Source of the DNA: Triticum aestivum
Lineage: Eukaryota > Streptophyta > Magnoliopsida > Poales > Poaceae
Length of the DNA stretch: 64,000 bases
Direction: 5' to 3'
Assembly (NCBI RefSeq): GCF_018294505.1
Contig: NC_057809.1
Span: 413,392,104-413,456,103, forward strand
A model generated the notes under the pieces. It did no database searches, was not told where the DNA came from, and saw nothing but the letters and a program-made list of their open reading frames with translations. A program made the translations under genes and the position numbers. Below are positions 24,201 to 35,800 of the stretch, one piece after another (position 1 is the stretch's first letter; each line of letters starts with the position of its first letter).

Positions 24201-27200
24201 TATCAGTCCATCACAAATCACCATTCAGAAAGTAACTCGATATAGAACTAACATGTACAAATATAAGCTTGTGGTGGGGGAATAGCATGAACGTAGATGT
24301 TGGGTTCTGATGTTGATAACTGGAAATTCATTATGAAGCCGGAATCTAAACACGATGTGCTTGCCTGGCTAACGTTGTCTGGATTTATGAATGTGGTGAT
24401 CAATGCTGCATGCACTTATGTTTATGCCCGTGTTATCACAGCCTTTACTTTCCCCATGTTATAAGCACCTGAGTTTGCAGTGGAGCTATGCTGATAATCT
24501 TTATTCTTAGCATGTGCTGTAAAGGATGATTAGTCTGTTCAGCATCTTCACTGTTATCCTGCCTGTAATCATGCCAGGAATCATAGAGTTCCTTCAGTTC
24601 TGTAATGAGCTGGAGCAGACAGTTTGATTTAAGTCTAATATGTGATATAAGACAACAGTTAATTTGTACCGCTATTCTTACTTCTCACTGCATTTTGCAG
24701 GTTAGTGGACATGGAACAAAGCCATACACCCTTTCTAGAAAATTCTTCTTCAAGGCTTCTCATTCACCCTTCCCATTTGGTTCTGGAAAAAAGGCTTCTG
24801 AATTTTCCAACTGGCTTATAGGGCAGCAAAGGAACACTGCAGACAATAGAATTTATTTGTATCCAGATGTAGAATGTGGAGAAATTGTTTATCTCTTTTC
24901 GCTGGTTTCGTCTGGAGAGTTGTTCATTTCACCTTCCTTGCCAAGCGAAGGAGTTGGTGATGCTGATGGGCCTAATAGTTCCAATCCTTTGGTTGAAGAT
25001 ACCAGTGGACTAAATGATGGTACTCACAAACGCAAGGCTGATACGGTGGAACAGGAAAGCAGTGCGGCTAAGAAAAACAAGCTTTGTTACCGCCGTGAGA
25101 AAGGTTTCCCTGGTATCCAAGTTGCTCTGAATCAGGAGAGAATTGAAACAAGCTATCTCACTCAAGAGTTACATGATAAAGAGTGCCTTATTTTTAGTTT
25201 AGCTCAGGAAATGAGCATGAAGGATGTTGATTCACAGGTTGAAAGCCCCAACACGTTACTGTATTTAAACAACTCCAGTTCATGTCGACATATGCTGTCT
25301 GAATCTCATTTGGAAAGCTCTTATAATGGATGGCCTTGGGATGCTATGAAAATATATGCGGACCAGTTACCATCATTATCTTGTAATCAAAATGAATCGT
25401 CCATATTGTCTTCTGATCTGTTCAGAAATGCATTTTATGTTATTTATCAAGGTGGCGAAGGAGGAGTTAATTTGAGAGAATTGTCACGGGAACTGCATCC
25501 ATTAGGTACTTGCTGTTCTCATGAATAATCATTTGCGTAGTTTTTTATAACTTACTTGTTGCATAAGGTACAGTCTTTTTTTTTGGTAGGTATAGTTCAT
25601 TTTTGTTTTGATCTTATCCAATGCAGGCACACAGTTAGTTGATGTGATTGTTCATACACTCAAGAGATTTCATCTGGCCATGGAGGTAAATCTATAAACT
25701 TTTGTATAATAGACTAGTTGTGTACTTGTTTATCTACATATTTATCACTGTTTAGCAAGAGGTCATTCAATTCACTTCATTCAACACCTAGTTGTGACTA
25801 TTTCCACTGTGTTCTGGTTTGTTATCAGTTGTCTATAAAATTCAACTAACAGATTTATTACCAACATACACTTTCTTTCTTCATATTTATAGAAATCTGT
25901 AGAGGGTAACATAGCTAAAAATGTACATCTGTAGGATTCTGCTACAAACTTTTGGTCATGCCAGTGGAATAACAGAGAAAACATGAAAAACAAAGTCGAA
26001 TGTGTACACTCAAAATTCTTCAATTTTTTTACTATACATAAAGCATTTTAATTTTAAAATGAAATCGGTTTTCATATTTTTCAAGCATGTGTATTGGAGA
26101 CCTTGCAGATCTATCAAACAACAAATAAAAAAGAGCAGAGGAGTATATATATGCTTCATAGATGTGAGAGAATGTAGCACCTTGTACATACTAGGCACTT
26201 CTTTTTTTGTGGGAAGTACGTACATACTAGGCACTTTAACTGTGGTAAGATGGAGAAAACCAAGTACAGATCATGTGGCATTCTTCAATCCTGTGGTGTT
26301 CACCTTTTTTAAGGATGCTAGCTGTCTTGCCTGTTTTCTTTCCTTTTTGAGATGAAGCCTTGAGTTGTTAGAGCAATGCATTACTTTTAAAATTCGAAGC
26401 TATCCACGGCTTCTGTTATTTCATCCCTATTTATTCATATATGGGAGTCACCATGTCTGCTCAATTGTATTTCATCCCTATTTATTCATATATTGGAGTC
26501 ACCATGTGTGCTCAATTGCTTTATAGGTCAATGCGTACGATGGTTTCCAGATCGTTGACTCATTACATAAGTCAAAGTATCATATAACCACACTTGCAGA
26601 ATACAGCCATTGCAGCTGTTCACAAACTCCAGGTTCGCAAATAATGAAGACTGGAGGCACAGAAAATGTATTGAAAGAGAAGCATGCCATGTCTAGTAAG
26701 CAGGGAACTGTAAAAAAACTTGGTGATGGGCACACAGTCACAATTATTAGTGGTGAAAGCAAGTCAAGTTCATCTCATATGTGCAATCAAAATTGTGGAG
26801 ATAAGGAAATACTGTCTACTCCATCACAAGACAACATGGAGAGTGATTGCTGCCATGCTTGTGGAAGGCATATTTATCACCCTATATTGCCATGGATAAA
26901 TGGTGATGGCAGCATCAATAGTACCGTCTATGAAGGTTTAACTCGTCGAATTATTGGCTATGTGATGCAATATCCAGGAACAGTAGAGGTGCGTATCTAT
27001 TTTTATCATTTATATCTGCTTTTTATGTATTTGGAAAATTTTGTGTACCACTAATTGTGAACTCTTGAATCAGCCCTAATTCATAATGATAGTGTATTTT
27101 GTCATGATTTTGACCAAGCATCCTGTTATTAAGATCGTAGGAAAACTTGTTTTACTTCACGCATTCCAAACAACTTAACATGTGAAACCTATACTGAGAG

Positions 27201-27785
27201 AATTGCAGCTTTCAAGTCGTAGTTCGAAAAGAATGCACCGTTGCTTTGTAAAACAAACATATTCCTTATACACGAGAACCAAACTTATTATGTTTGTGTC
27301 CTTACTTTTTGAGGAAAGGTGACACTTCACACATTTACAAGAAAAATCTCAGGTCTTCCTATTCGTATGGTCTTCGAAATTGCGTTATGTTTAACCTATC
27401 GTTGTCAACATGGTTATGTTAGAAGTTCTGATCGTATGCTTTGCTGTTATGTTAGGAGGATGTTATCCACAAGATGGATGTATTGAATCCTCAGGTATAT
27501 TACCTTTGTCTATTTGTGCCAGTATCATCTATATTCAAACGATTGCTGTTTAATGACAATGATGTACGCTTTGCCTCGTACATTGTCTTGCTGTTTTCGC
27601 AGACATGCAGGACCTTGTTGGAGAAGCTGACACTTGATAAACACCTCTATGTTCGGGTGTTCGAAGAACCTGTGCCTACGGCTCCCACCATATTGCAGAG
27701 TCTTTTCAGTCGGGACACCTGTACACAACCATGCAAGCGTAGAAGGCGTTACTTCTCTAACTCAACGAGCACATTCATGTTATAA
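6944..27785 (+). CDS. GTF3C1: General transcription factor 3C subunit 1-like: B-block-binding subunit of TFIIIC
   Basis: Homologue of yeast tau138/TFC3. It binds the B-box of tRNA genes and recruits TFIIIB and Pol III in the nucleus. Exons: 6944-7326, 7839-8244, 8337-8408, 8498-8560, 9426-9611, 11423-11795, 12662-12750, 17385-18119, 18357-18635, 19381-19536, 22790-23049, 23137-23566, 23643-23984, 24701-25505, 25627-25685, 26527-26988, 27456-27494, 27603-27785. They sum to 5322 nt (1773 aa plus stop); all junctions are GT..AG and the phases close exactly. The B-block winged helix lies near residues 128-172 ([23 protein letters not shown]). Further winged-helix-like segments span residues 350-395 and 525-600 ([16 protein letters not shown]). 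A bipartite basic signal lies near 1368-1385. [12 protein letters not shown] motif near 1655 precedes a conserved C-terminal helix-rich block. The start at 6944 sits 37 nt after the telo-box. No internal stop was found, so the gene looks functional. Long introns 4, 5, 7, 9 and 10 carry transposon insertions. UTRs are not resolved. Confidence 0.93.
8995..9157 (-). mobile_element. Au-type SINE in intron 4 of the TFIIIC gene
   Basis: On the minus strand it reads GGCCTGGCGCAGTGGTGAAG (Pol III A box) followed by GGGTTCTAACC (B box), then the Au SINE body with a CTTTGCAGGGGTAAG stretch and the end TGCACTGGGTCTGTCC. It is flanked by an identical 19-bp duplication (8976-8994 and 9158-9176, TGAACTCATACATATGTAA). 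Both Pol III boxes are intact. Au SINEs are tRNA-derived, non-autonomous retroposons found in wheat relatives. Confidence 0.92.
10381..11150 (-). mobile_element. Small non-autonomous Helitron in intron 5 of the TFIIIC gene
   Basis: On the minus strand the 5' end reads TCTATACCTACTATTAAAG (from 11150) and the 3' end has the hairpin CCCGTTGCAACGCACGGG (10393-10410), then GCATATGTG and CGAG (10384-10381) followed by T. Grass Helitrons begin TCT(A/C)TAC..ACTATTAAAG and end CTAG; here the terminal T of CTAG is mutated to G. There is no Rep/helicase. The interior near the 5' end contains a partial tandem duplication: GGACTGAACCAAACCAAGAA occurs at 11061 and 11102. Confidence 0.7.
11145..11180. repeat. 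(TATAGA)n microsatellite
   Basis: Six tandem copies of a 6-bp unit (TATAGA) abut and partly overlap the Helitron's 5' terminus. The expansion probably grew from the terminal TCTATA of the element. Confidence 0.9.
13058..16375 (-). mobile_element. Full-length RTE-type LINE in intron 7 of the TFIIIC gene
   Basis: A 3318-bp non-LTR retrotransposon inserted antisense to the host gene. It is flanked by a perfect 19-bp target duplication TAAACACTAGTAATTACAA (13039-13057 and 16376-16394). The 3' end on the minus strand finishes in (GTT)n (plus-strand AAC repeats, 13058-13086). A short tandem-repeat tail instead of poly(A) is typical of the RTE clade. The single ORF is intact. Perfect duplications and an intact ORF point to a young insertion. 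Confidence 0.93.
13152..16274 (-). CDS. LINE (RTE clade) endonuclease-reverse transcriptase polyprotein
   Basis: An open frame of 1040 aa from the ATG at 16274; upstream in-frame codons extend to 16316 but without an ATG. The first ~85 residues are a basic leader containing degenerate repeats (LS(D/G)A(P/L)HR.PGVVE). Next comes an apurinic-type endonuclease ([40 protein letters not shown]). A reverse transcriptase follows, with [44 protein letters not shown] and the active-site [10 protein letters not shown]. The C-terminal part ([39 protein letters not shown]) is also typical of plant RTE LINEs. No frameshift or stop is seen, so the protein could be active. It nicks target DNA and primes reverse transcription of its RNA there. 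Expression would require antisense transcription within the host intron. Confidence 0.92.
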   Translation of the reverse strand: MEMKPKRFSLGRNPLSDAPHRNPGVVESGQGPGRHPPSGAPYLDPDTVASERGSGRRILSGALHRRPGVVENEQGSSHLTRRVRRVRKLAEPRRIRLGSWNVGSLTGKLRELVDAAVRRGVDILCVQETKWRGQKAKEVEDTGFKLWYTGTAANRNGVGILINKSLKYGVVDVKRRGDRIILVKLVVEDLVLNVISAYAPQVGHNENTKREFWEGLEDMVRSVPIGEKLFIGGDLNGHVGTSNTGFEGAHGGFGYGIRNQEGEDVLSFALAYNMIVANTLFRKRESHLVTFSSGQHSSQIDFILSRREDRRACLDCKVIPGESVVPQHKLVVADFRFRIRVQRDKRAKVARTKWWKLKGEVAQVFKERVIKEGPWEEGGDADNVWMKMATCIRKVASEEFGVSRGRRSEDKDTWWWNDDVQKAIKEKKDCFRRLYLDRSADNIEKYKMAKKAAKRAVGEARGRAYEDLYQRLGTKEGERDIYKMAKIRERKTRDIGQVKCIKDGAGQLLVKDEEIKHRWREYFDKLFNGENESSTIELDDSFDETSMRFVRRIQESEVKEALKRMKGGKAMGPDCIPIEVWKGLGDIAIVWLTKLFNLIFRANKMPEEWRRSILVPIFKNKGDVQSCTNYRGIKLMSHTMKLWERVIEHRLRRMTSVTKNQFGFMPGRSTMEAIFLVRQLMERYREQKKDLHMVFIDLEKAYDKIPRNVMWWALEKHKVPAKYITLIKDMYDNVVTSVRTSDVDTDDFPIKIGLHQGSALSPYLFALVMDEVTRDIQGDIPWCMLFADDVVLVDDSRTGVNRKLELWRQTLESKGFRLSRTKTEYMMCGFSTTRCEEEEVSLDGQVVPRKDTFRYLGSMLQEDGGIDEDVNHRIKAGWMKWRQASGILCDKRVPQKLKGKFYRTAVRPAMLYGAECWPTKRRHVQQLGVAEMRMLRWMCGHTRKDRVRNDDIRDRVGVAPIEEKLVQHRLRWFGHIQRRPPEAPVHSGRLKRAENVKRGRGRPNLTWEESVKRDLKDWSITKELAMDRGAWKLAIHVPEP
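18684..18762. mobile_element. Stowaway MITE in intron 9 of the TFIIIC gene
   Basis: A 79-bp palindromic element running from CTCCCTCCGATC to GATCGGAGGGAG, flanked by TA (18682-18683, 18763-18764). The centre TTCAAATTTGAA is itself palindromic, so the whole unit can fold on itself. Confidence 0.9.
19817..20068. mobile_element. Stowaway MITE in intron 10 of the TFIIIC gene
   Basis: A 252-bp element with left end CTCCCTCCGTTCCATAATG and inverted right end (CATTATGGAGTGAAGGTAG), flanked by TA (19815-19816, 20069-20070). Subterminal inverted sequences include AAACTTTGACCAAG and CTTGGTCAAAGTTT. The right terminus has three substitutions, so it is an older copy than the one in intron 9. Confidence 0.87.
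21248..21276. repeat. Poly-C homopolymer (29 C) in intron 10
   Basis: A run of 29 cytosines followed by eight adenines, next to a GC-rich block (about 20700-21180) that differs in composition from the rest of the intron. Length may be inaccurate because such runs are prone to slippage in sequencing and in vivo. Confidence 0.9.
26417..26518. repeat. 51-bp tandem duplication before exon 16 of the TFIIIC gene
   Basis: Two adjacent 51-bp units (26417-26467 and 26468-26518) begin TATTTCATCCCTATT and end CTCAATTG, differing at only a few positions. The second copy leads directly into the polypyrimidine/acceptor region (AG at 26525-26526), so the duplication lies between branch-site territory and upstream intron. 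Confidence 0.88.
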
Positions 27786-28046
27786 GAGGAACTTGGTTTG
27801 TGTGCGAAGTTTTGAAAAGCGTTGCCTTGTCTGCTTGTGTGGAATTGTAAACTACATCCGCGGTCACTGAATTTGAGGCATATATTCTTTTTGGTCACTG
27901 GACTTAAATATACTCGAAATATGTTCACTAAGAGCTTCTGAGTTGCACTTCATCCTCCTGTGAGGACTCGTTGTCTCTCCCTGCCAATGCCGGGGGTCCA
28001 ATCCTGTGGGAAATGAATCAAACGCTTGTGGATGTTGTAGACCTTC
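27786..28046 (+). other. 3' flank of the TFIIIC gene
   Basis: Sequence from the stop codon to the first LTR fragment. It must hold the 3' UTR, but no AATAAA signal stands out and the polyadenylation site cannot be placed. Confidence 0.45.
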
Positions 28047-28736
28047 TGTCACATCCTAGATTTTTCCCAAATCTGGTATGTTAAAATTTTCACAGGATTT
28101 TTTTTAGGAAACACCCATGTTTGCCTAGGATTTCATTATGATTGACTTTGAATTGTTTGATTGTTTGCCTAGAAGAATGAAAATCCAAATGCAACTAGTG
28201 AAACCATAGGAAGCCTTAGTAGGAACCCAAGCTATTTTGAAAATATTGTTTGGGCAAAAGTATTTATTTTACAATAAGTCCCAAGTAGTATTCAAGTCGT
28301 GATGATTCTCCCAAAAGAATTGAGTTGGATTCATTTGAGTCAATTCAGGACCAAAAGGAATTATTCAAAAATGGCTTTGCATTTTATGTAGCAGGAAGAT
28401 GAATTTCATAAGTCCAAATAATATTCTTGACCCTCTTCCTATTTTCTAAAATAAATTTGAAACATATTTGGTTTTGAAACCAAATTCAAATTCAAAAGGG
28501 AAAAATATAAGTGTAATAAATATAAGTCCAAATTGCCCAAACAAAATATTCAAACATTCCCAAATATTCCGTTTGGAATTTAGGACATATTCTTTATTGG
28601 AAGAAAATCAAATTCAGAATCATTTGAAAAGACTGAACAAGATAGAAAAGAAAAACAGAAAAATGGATGCAGAAATCAAATAAAATGAAAAGGCCACCCA
28701 CCTCCCGCAATCGCTCGGCCATGACCTCGCCCACCT
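28047..28736 (+). mobile_element. Truncated LTR, probably of a gypsy element
   Basis: It starts TGTCACATCCTAGATTTTTC, resembling the TGTAACATCCC start of the chromovirus LTR at 55829. It shows the same layout: AT-rich first part, then a switch to GC-rich sequence (28690-28735). It stops where copia gag sequence begins, so it is truncated by a breakpoint near 28736. No second copy or TSD is in the window. Confidence 0.45.
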
Positions 28737-29188
28737 CCAAATTCCAGTGAAGCAAGTCTATCAACATAGCCAACAAGCTTCACTATATGCTCACTCAACG
28801 AGGAACCCTCTTTCATCTTGCATTTGATCAGGGCCTTGGTTAATTCAAACCGTTTGGTCTTTGCCTGTTTCTTGTATAGAACTTCTAGTGACCCAATTAT
28901 AAATTGAGTGGTAGATCGTTCAAAACGCTTTTGTAGTTCAGGATCCATGCAAGTTAACATGAGACAGTGGACTGCCTCATAGTCATCACTACAAGTAGTA
29001 TAAGTAGCAACTTCTTTTGGTGGTACGTCCTTTGAGGGAGCATCACCTAGGGGCTGATCCAGCACGTACTCCTTACCATTCCTGAGAACAAATCTCAGGT
29101 TGTGGATCCAATCCGCATAGTTTCCACTATTTGCAGCCAACTTTTCTTTCTTAGGCATAGGGGATAAGTTGAACATATTGCAAGCCAT
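28737..29188 (-). pseudogene. Copia gag, N-terminal part only
   Basis: About 150 residues starting MACNMFNLSPMPKKEKL. They carry the copia gag (UBN2-type) features SGNYADWIHNLRFVLRNG, DDYEAVHCLMLTCMDPELQ and SLSEHIVKLVGYVDRLASLEF. The frame then runs into unrelated GC-rich sequence of the neighbouring LTR fragment. The C-terminal half of gag and all of pol are missing. Gag forms the virus-like particle in active relatives; this copy cannot. Confidence 0.8.
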
Positions 29189-30599
29189 TTAATCTACAAT
29201 GATAAACACAAATAAGTTTTTAGACATAATTCATAATTAATATTGCACTAATTTATTAAAACAAATTTTAATATTAAAGTGCACTCCCACTCAAATTAAT
29301 ATCTCTCATAATTAATAGTGAGTGATTCAAGATCCAAGTCTAGTTCTCAGACATTGATGTGAACATCATTGATGACGAGAATTTTGACTGGTGGGCAAAC
29401 TTTTGCCGATCATATCTCCATATGACTCTTGTTCATCTTTCGATGCTTTGTGCTCCGAGCTTAGAACGAGTCTGCTAGAACTTCAAGACAAAGTGTTATC
29501 TGCATACATGGTCAGATCATCCCCGTCTTACACCTCGCATCCCGTTTGTACTCATGCGGACATGACGCACACTGGAACGCTACGTGTTATAGACGGTTGC
29601 AACACTGGGAAGAGCACCTTTTAACTTGATATTTACTGTGAGAGATCATCCTAATAATTGACTACTGCGCAACCAAAGGGTGCAAACAATAAAGGGATAA
29701 ACATCTCAGGCAATTCATAAAAGCATGACATGGTAAAGCCATTGGCGCGGGGAGTTCTATGATCGTCTTCAATCTTAAGTTGAAGCAACGTGACAGCCAA
29801 TATTTCATTGTCATGGCAACCGTTTCAAAAACATTACCGTGGCAACCGTTTCAGAAAACGTTTCCATGGCACCAAAATCTGAAATTCTGCCGTGGCACGA
29901 AATTATAACTCCTCGTCCCGCGCCTTGGTACACCTTCTCCTTGTCGGGGTCCTCTGTGTACGTCTTGCCACCGTCACCTGTAACCTATCTCTATGATATT
30001 TACATTAAGGTCGCAATCTCATGGCTCCAGCCATCATGCCGTGACGCGTAGGCCACTTAACATTACAACATATAACCATCTCATACATAAACTCATTATC
30101 ATGACGAAGGTTGTACCACATCATATGCAACCCCTGCAAAACCAAGTTAGACGCCCTCTAATCGGTTTGGCAACTTTTAATGTCTTCTAGGGTTTATGGA
30201 TAAACCTAGCTACCTACATGCACACCATAAAGTGATAATCCTTATTGCTAGATTAACTTTCGGGGTGTGTGAAAGAAGAGACTTAATTAAAAATCTTGTT
30301 CCCCCACACTAAACTTCATCTAATACACGTGACCCCCTAGAAGATCATCCATCTTCATCTCGTCTTGCGTACGCGACAGTTCACTATTCTTGACTATGGT
30401 GAAGCCCAAGGAACTGTTAGCATATCGTCGACAACCAAAGCCGAGCGATTGTCAGAACCTTGTAGAAAGTGACACCATGCCGTCAATGAACTGAACCGAA
30501 GCAACACTCGACAGAAGTGTAGCAAGAACATCACCCTCACATCCACATGTAATCTAGATCACAACCTGCATCTACTCATAGAACCACTCATGATGTCAA

Positions 30600-31063
30600 T
30601 GTTGGGAAACGTAGTAGAAAACAAAAAAAATCGCCCTACGATCACCCAGGAACAATATGAAGATGCATAACGGGTTGTGATCAGGGATCGTTACCGACTC
30701 TAGGAATGCAGTGGAAGTAGACGAGTCGGTGTAGATCGTACTTGAAGTCCCTCAAACGTTGATGATGATCCCATGAACCACCCACGAATGATCCCTCGAA
30801 TGGAAGACCGAAAGCACGACCTCTCTACTTGGTTGCAAGCGTACGGTCTTCACGATCCAGCAGCGCTTTGCCGTCCAAAGCTAATCGTCGCTGGAGAATT
30901 AGAGGGAGGGGATTAGAACCACACATGGCTTCTAATTATGAGGATTAGAGGTGGCTAGGGATCGCTCTAATTAGTCACCTGGAACCAACTAGAATGTGCA
31001 CTAGATCAACTAGAGGAGGCTCCAAAATTTGCGTGTCCATAAGATGGAAATCCTGTAGTATAT
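30600..31063 (-). repeat. Partial LTR of the truncated copia element
   Basis: It begins TGTTGGGAAACGTAG on the plus strand (LTR 3' end on the minus strand) directly next to the PBS. It is interrupted at 31064 by the terminus of gypsy-1. Confidence 0.6.
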
Positions 31064-32807
31064 TGCTACTTCTTGAGCTTGCGTTGGCTTTTTCCTTGAA
31101 GAGGAAAGGGTGATACAACAAAGTAGAGATAAGTATTTCCCTCAGTTTGAGAACCAATGTATCAATCCAGTAGGAGACAATGCACAAATCATCGAATACC
31201 TGCACAACAATCAAACAACTTGCACCCAACACGATAAAGGGGTTGTCAATCCCTTCACGATTACTTGAAAAAGTGAGATCTGATAGAGATAGATAAATGG
31301 TAAAGTAAATATTTTTGGTATTTTTGGTTCATAGATCGGAAAGTAAAAGATTGAAAAAATAGTAGATCTGAAACTAATATTGTAGATCGGAAACTTGTAA
31401 GATGGAAAATAGAAACTTATATGATGGAAAATAGACTCGGGGGCCATAGGTTTCACTAGAGGCTTCTCTCAAGATAGCAAATAATACGGTGGGTGAACAA
31501 ATTACTGCCGAGCAATTGATAGAAAAGTGCAAAGTTATGACGATATCTAAGGCAATGATCATGAATATAGGCATCACATACGTGTCAAGTAGACCGAAAC
31601 GATTATGCATCTACTACTATTACTCCACACATCGACCGACTCCTGCCTGCATCTAGAGTATTAAGTTCATGAAGAATAGAGTAAAGCATTAAGTAAGATG
31701 ACATGATGTAGTGGAATTAACTCAAGCAATATGATCAAAACCCCATCTTTTTATCCTCGATGGCAACAATACAATATGTGCCTTGCTGCCCCTATTGTCA
31801 CTGGGAAAGGACACCGTAAGATTGAACCCAAAGCTAAGCACTTCTCCCATTGCAAGAAAAACCAATCTAGTTGGCCAAACCAAACCGATAGTTCGAAGAG
31901 AAATACAAATATATAAAATCATGCATAAAAGAATTCAGAGAAGATTCAAATAATATCCATAGATAAGCTGATCATAAATCCACAATTCATCGGATCTCGG
32001 CAAACACACCGCAAAAAAGTATTACATTGAATATATCTTTTTTTGACAGAAAGACTGTAAGGAACCCCCTACAGTATAATTGGTGCAACAAACCCAAATT
32101 GCAAGTGCCATGCCTTGAACCTGGGTGGGTGGGAAGGCATCAGCCCCTTCCGACCACTAGGCTATGCCTTAGTCTGCTAAGGCATCGGATATATCTCCAA
32201 GAACATCGAGGAGAACATGGTATTGAGAATCAAAGAGAGAGAAAAAACCATCTAGATACTAGCTATGGACCCGTAGGTCTATGCTAAACTACTCACACTT
32301 CATCGGAAGGGCAATAGAGTTGATGTAGGAGCCCTCCATGATCGAATCCCCCTCCGGCATGGTGCCGGAAAAGGTCCCTAGATGGTATACCACGGGTATA
32401 GAAGGTTGCGGCGGTGGAGAAGTGTTTTCGTGGATGCCTCTAGTGGTTTGGGGATATTTGGGAATATATAGGCGAAAGAATTAGGCCAGGAGGGTCACGG
32501 GGGGCCCACAAGGGTGGGGGCGCCGTCCATCCTTGTGGCCGCCTCGTGGCTCCTCCGACTTCATCTGCAAATCTCTTGGTGTCTTCTGGTCCAAGAAAAA
32601 TCATCGCGAAGGTTTTATTCTGCTTGGTATTCCTTTTTTGCGAAACTCGAAAACAAGGAAAAAACAGGAATTGGCACTGGGCCCTAGGTTAATAGGTTAG
32701 TCCCGAAAATAATATAAAATAGCATATTAATGCATATAAAACATCCAAAATAGATAATATAATAGCATGGAACAATCAAAAATTATAGATACATTAGAGA
32801 CGTATCA
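31064..32807 (-). repeat. 3' LTR of gypsy-1 (contains a SINE)
   Basis: 1744 bp including a 150-bp SINE with its duplication; without it the length (about 1586) matches the gypsy-2 LTRs. A TATA-like ATATATAGG lies near 32463 on the plus-strand copy. Confidence 0.85.
32039..32188 (-). mobile_element. tRNA-derived SINE inserted in the gypsy-1 3' LTR
   Basis: It is absent from the three sister LTR copies at this point. On the minus strand it shows an A-box-like TAGCCTAGTGGTCGG and a B-box-like GGTTCAAGGC, about 40 bp apart, and ends in TCAAAAAAA. The flanking duplication is ATATATCT (32031-32038 and 32189-32196). It is unrelated by sequence to the Au SINE in the TFIIIC gene. Confidence 0.8.
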
Positions 32808-35800
32808 AGCATCCCCAAGCTTAATTCCTGCTCGCCCTCGAGTAGGTAAATGATAAAAACAGAATTTTTGATGTGGAATTCTATCTAACATATTTATTCG
32901 TGTAATTTTCTTTATTGTGGCATGAATGTTCATATCGATAAGATTCAAAACAAAAGTTTAATATTGACATAAAAACAATAATACTTCAAGCATACTAACA
33001 AGGCAATTATGTCTTCTCAAACTAACATGGCCAAAGAAAGCTTATGCCTACAAAATCATATAGTCTGGCTATGCTCCATCTTCATCACACAAAATATTTA
33101 AATCATGCACAAACCCGATGACAAGCCAAGCAATTGTTTCATACTTTTGATGTTCTCAAACTTTTTCAACTTTCACGCAATACATAATCGTGAGCCATGG
33201 ACATAGCACTATAGGTGGAATAGAATATACATGGAGGTTGTGGAGAAGACAAAAATAGGGAGATAGTCTCACATCAACTAGGTGTATCAACGGGCTATGG
33301 AGATGCCCATCAATAGATATCAATGTGAGTGAGTAGGATTACCATGCAACAAATGCACTAGAGCTATAAGTTTATGAAAGCTCAAAAGAAACTAAGTGGG
33401 TGTGCATCCAACTCGCATGCTCCCGAAGACCTAGGGAAATTTGAGGAAGCCCATCATTGGAATATACAAGCCAAGTTCTATAATGAAAAATTCCCACTAG
33501 TATATGAAAGTGACAACATAGGAGACTCTCTATCATGAAGATCATGGTGCTACTTTGAAGCACAAGTGTGGTAAAAGGATAGTAACATTGTCCCTTCTCT
33601 CTTTTCTCTCATTTTTTAAATTTGGGCCTTCTCTCATTTTCTGGCCTTTTTTTATTTTTCGCCCGGAGTCTCATCCCGACTTGTGGGGGAATCATAGTCT
33701 CCATCATCCTTTTCCTCACATGGGGCAATGCTCTAATAATGAAGATCATCACACTTTTATTTACTTACAACTCAAGAATTACAACTCGATACTTAGAACA
33801 AAATATGACTCTATATGAATGCCTCCGACAGTGTTCCGGGATGTGCAATGAATCAGGAGCAACATGTATAAAAAATGATGAAAGGTGGCTTTGCCAAAAA
33901 TACGATGTCAACTACATGATCATGCGAAGCAATATGACAATGATGAAGTGTGTCATAATAAACGAAACGGTGGAAAGTTGCATGGTAATATATCTCAGAA
34001 TGGCTATGGAAATGCCATAATAGGTAGGTATGGTGGATGTTTTGAGGAAGGTATATGGTGGGTTTAAGGTACCGGCAAAAGTTGCGCAGCACTAGAGAGG
34101 CTAGCAATGGTGGAAGGGTGAGAGTGCGTATAATCCATGGACTCAACATTAGTCATAAAGAACTCACATACTTATTGCAAAAATCTATTAGTTATCGAAA
34201 CGAAGCACTACACGCATGCTCCTAAGGGATAGATTGGTAGGAAAAGACCATCTCTCATCCCCGACCGCCACTCATAAGGAAGACAATCAATAAATAAATC
34301 ATGCTCCGACTTTATCACATAACGGTTCACCATGCGTGCATGCTACGGGAATCACAATATTTAACACAAGTATTTCTCAAATTCACAATTACTCACTAGC
34401 ATGACTCTAATATCACCACCTTTATATATCAAAACAATCATAAGGAATCAAACTTCTCATAGTATTCAATGCACTTTATATGAAAGTTTTTATTATATCC
34501 CTCTTGGATGCATATCATATTAGGACTAAATTTATAGCCAAAGCAAATTACCATGTTGTTTTAAGACTCTCAAAATAATATAAGTGAAGCATGAGAGTTC
34601 AATAATTTCTATAAAATAAAACCATCGCCGTGCTCTAAAAAGATATAAGTGAAGCACTAGAGCAAAATTGCCTAGCTCAAAAGATATAAGTGAAGCACAT
34701 AGAGTATTGTAATAAATCACGATTCATGCGTGTCCCTCTCAAAAGGTGTGTACATCAAGGATGATTGTGGCAAACTAAAAAGCAAATACTCATATCATAC
34801 AAGACGCTCCAAGCAAAACACATATCATGTGGTGAATAAAAATATAGCCTCAAGTAAAGTTACCGATATACGAAGACGAAAGAGGGGATGCCTTCCGGGG
34901 CATCCCCAAGCTTAGTCTCTTCGTTGTCCTTGAATATTAACTTGGGGTGCCTTGGGCATCCCCAAGCTTAGGCTCTTGCCACTCCTTATTCCATAGTCCA
35001 TCAAATCCTTACCCAAAACTTGAAAACTTCACAACACAAAACTCAACAGAAAATCTCATAAGCTCCGTTAGTATAAGAAAATAAATCACCACTTTTGGTA
35101 CTGTTGGAACTCATTATTTCTTTATATTGGTGTAATATCTATTGTATTCCAACTTTTCCATGGTTCATACCCCCCGATACTACTCATAGAATCATCAAAA
35201 TAAGCAAACAACACATAGAAAACAGAATCTGTCAAAAACAGAACAATCTGCAGTAATCTGTAACTCTCGAATACTTCTGTAACTCCAAAAATTCTGACAA
35301 ATTAGGAAAACCTAAGAATTTTTTTATTAATATTCTTCAAAAATAATCATTATTTTATCACGCTTCTGTTAAAAATGATAATTGTTTTCCTGAGTGCAAA
35401 AGTTTCTGTCTTTCAACAAGATCAAATCAACTATAACCGTAAGCCATCCTAAAGGTCTTACTTGGCACAAACACTAATTAAAACAAAAAAAACCACATCT
35501 AACCAGAGACTACATGAATTATTTATTCATCATAATTGGATCTTCGAAAAAGATTAGCAAGTGGATGGGGATCCATATCAATAGATTTTTTAGCAAGCGA
35601 AGATGCAAGCAAATAAAAGGCACATGGCAACACAAGAAAACATAAGATCGAACGAAAGAAGGGCGAAGAAAAGGGAAAATCTTTTCGAAAATTGTTTTAG
35701 AAGTGGGGGAGAGGAAAACGAGAGGCAAATGGTGAATAATGTAATGCAAGAGATGAGAGTTTATGATGGGTACTTGGTATGTCTTGACATGGCATAGATC

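Larger units (their letters stand above)
28737..31063 (-). mobile_element. Truncated copia element (gag, leader, PBS, part of 5' LTR)
   Basis: On the minus strand the order is partial LTR (31063-30600, ending CGTTTCCCAACA), a PBS-like TTGACATCATGAG (about 30598-30584; compare TGGCATCATGAGC in the Angela element), a 1.4-kb leader without coding potential, then gag. The gag is cut near 28737, and the LTR is cut at 31063 by the gypsy-1 insertion. It shares the copia LTR end CCAACA but is clearly a different family from the Angela copy. Confidence 0.65.

Noticed and set aside
34570..34710. Spaced repeats as a CRISPR-like array
   Set aside because: The units are contiguous, imperfect tandem repeats inside a plant LTR element without unique spacers, in a eukaryotic genome.
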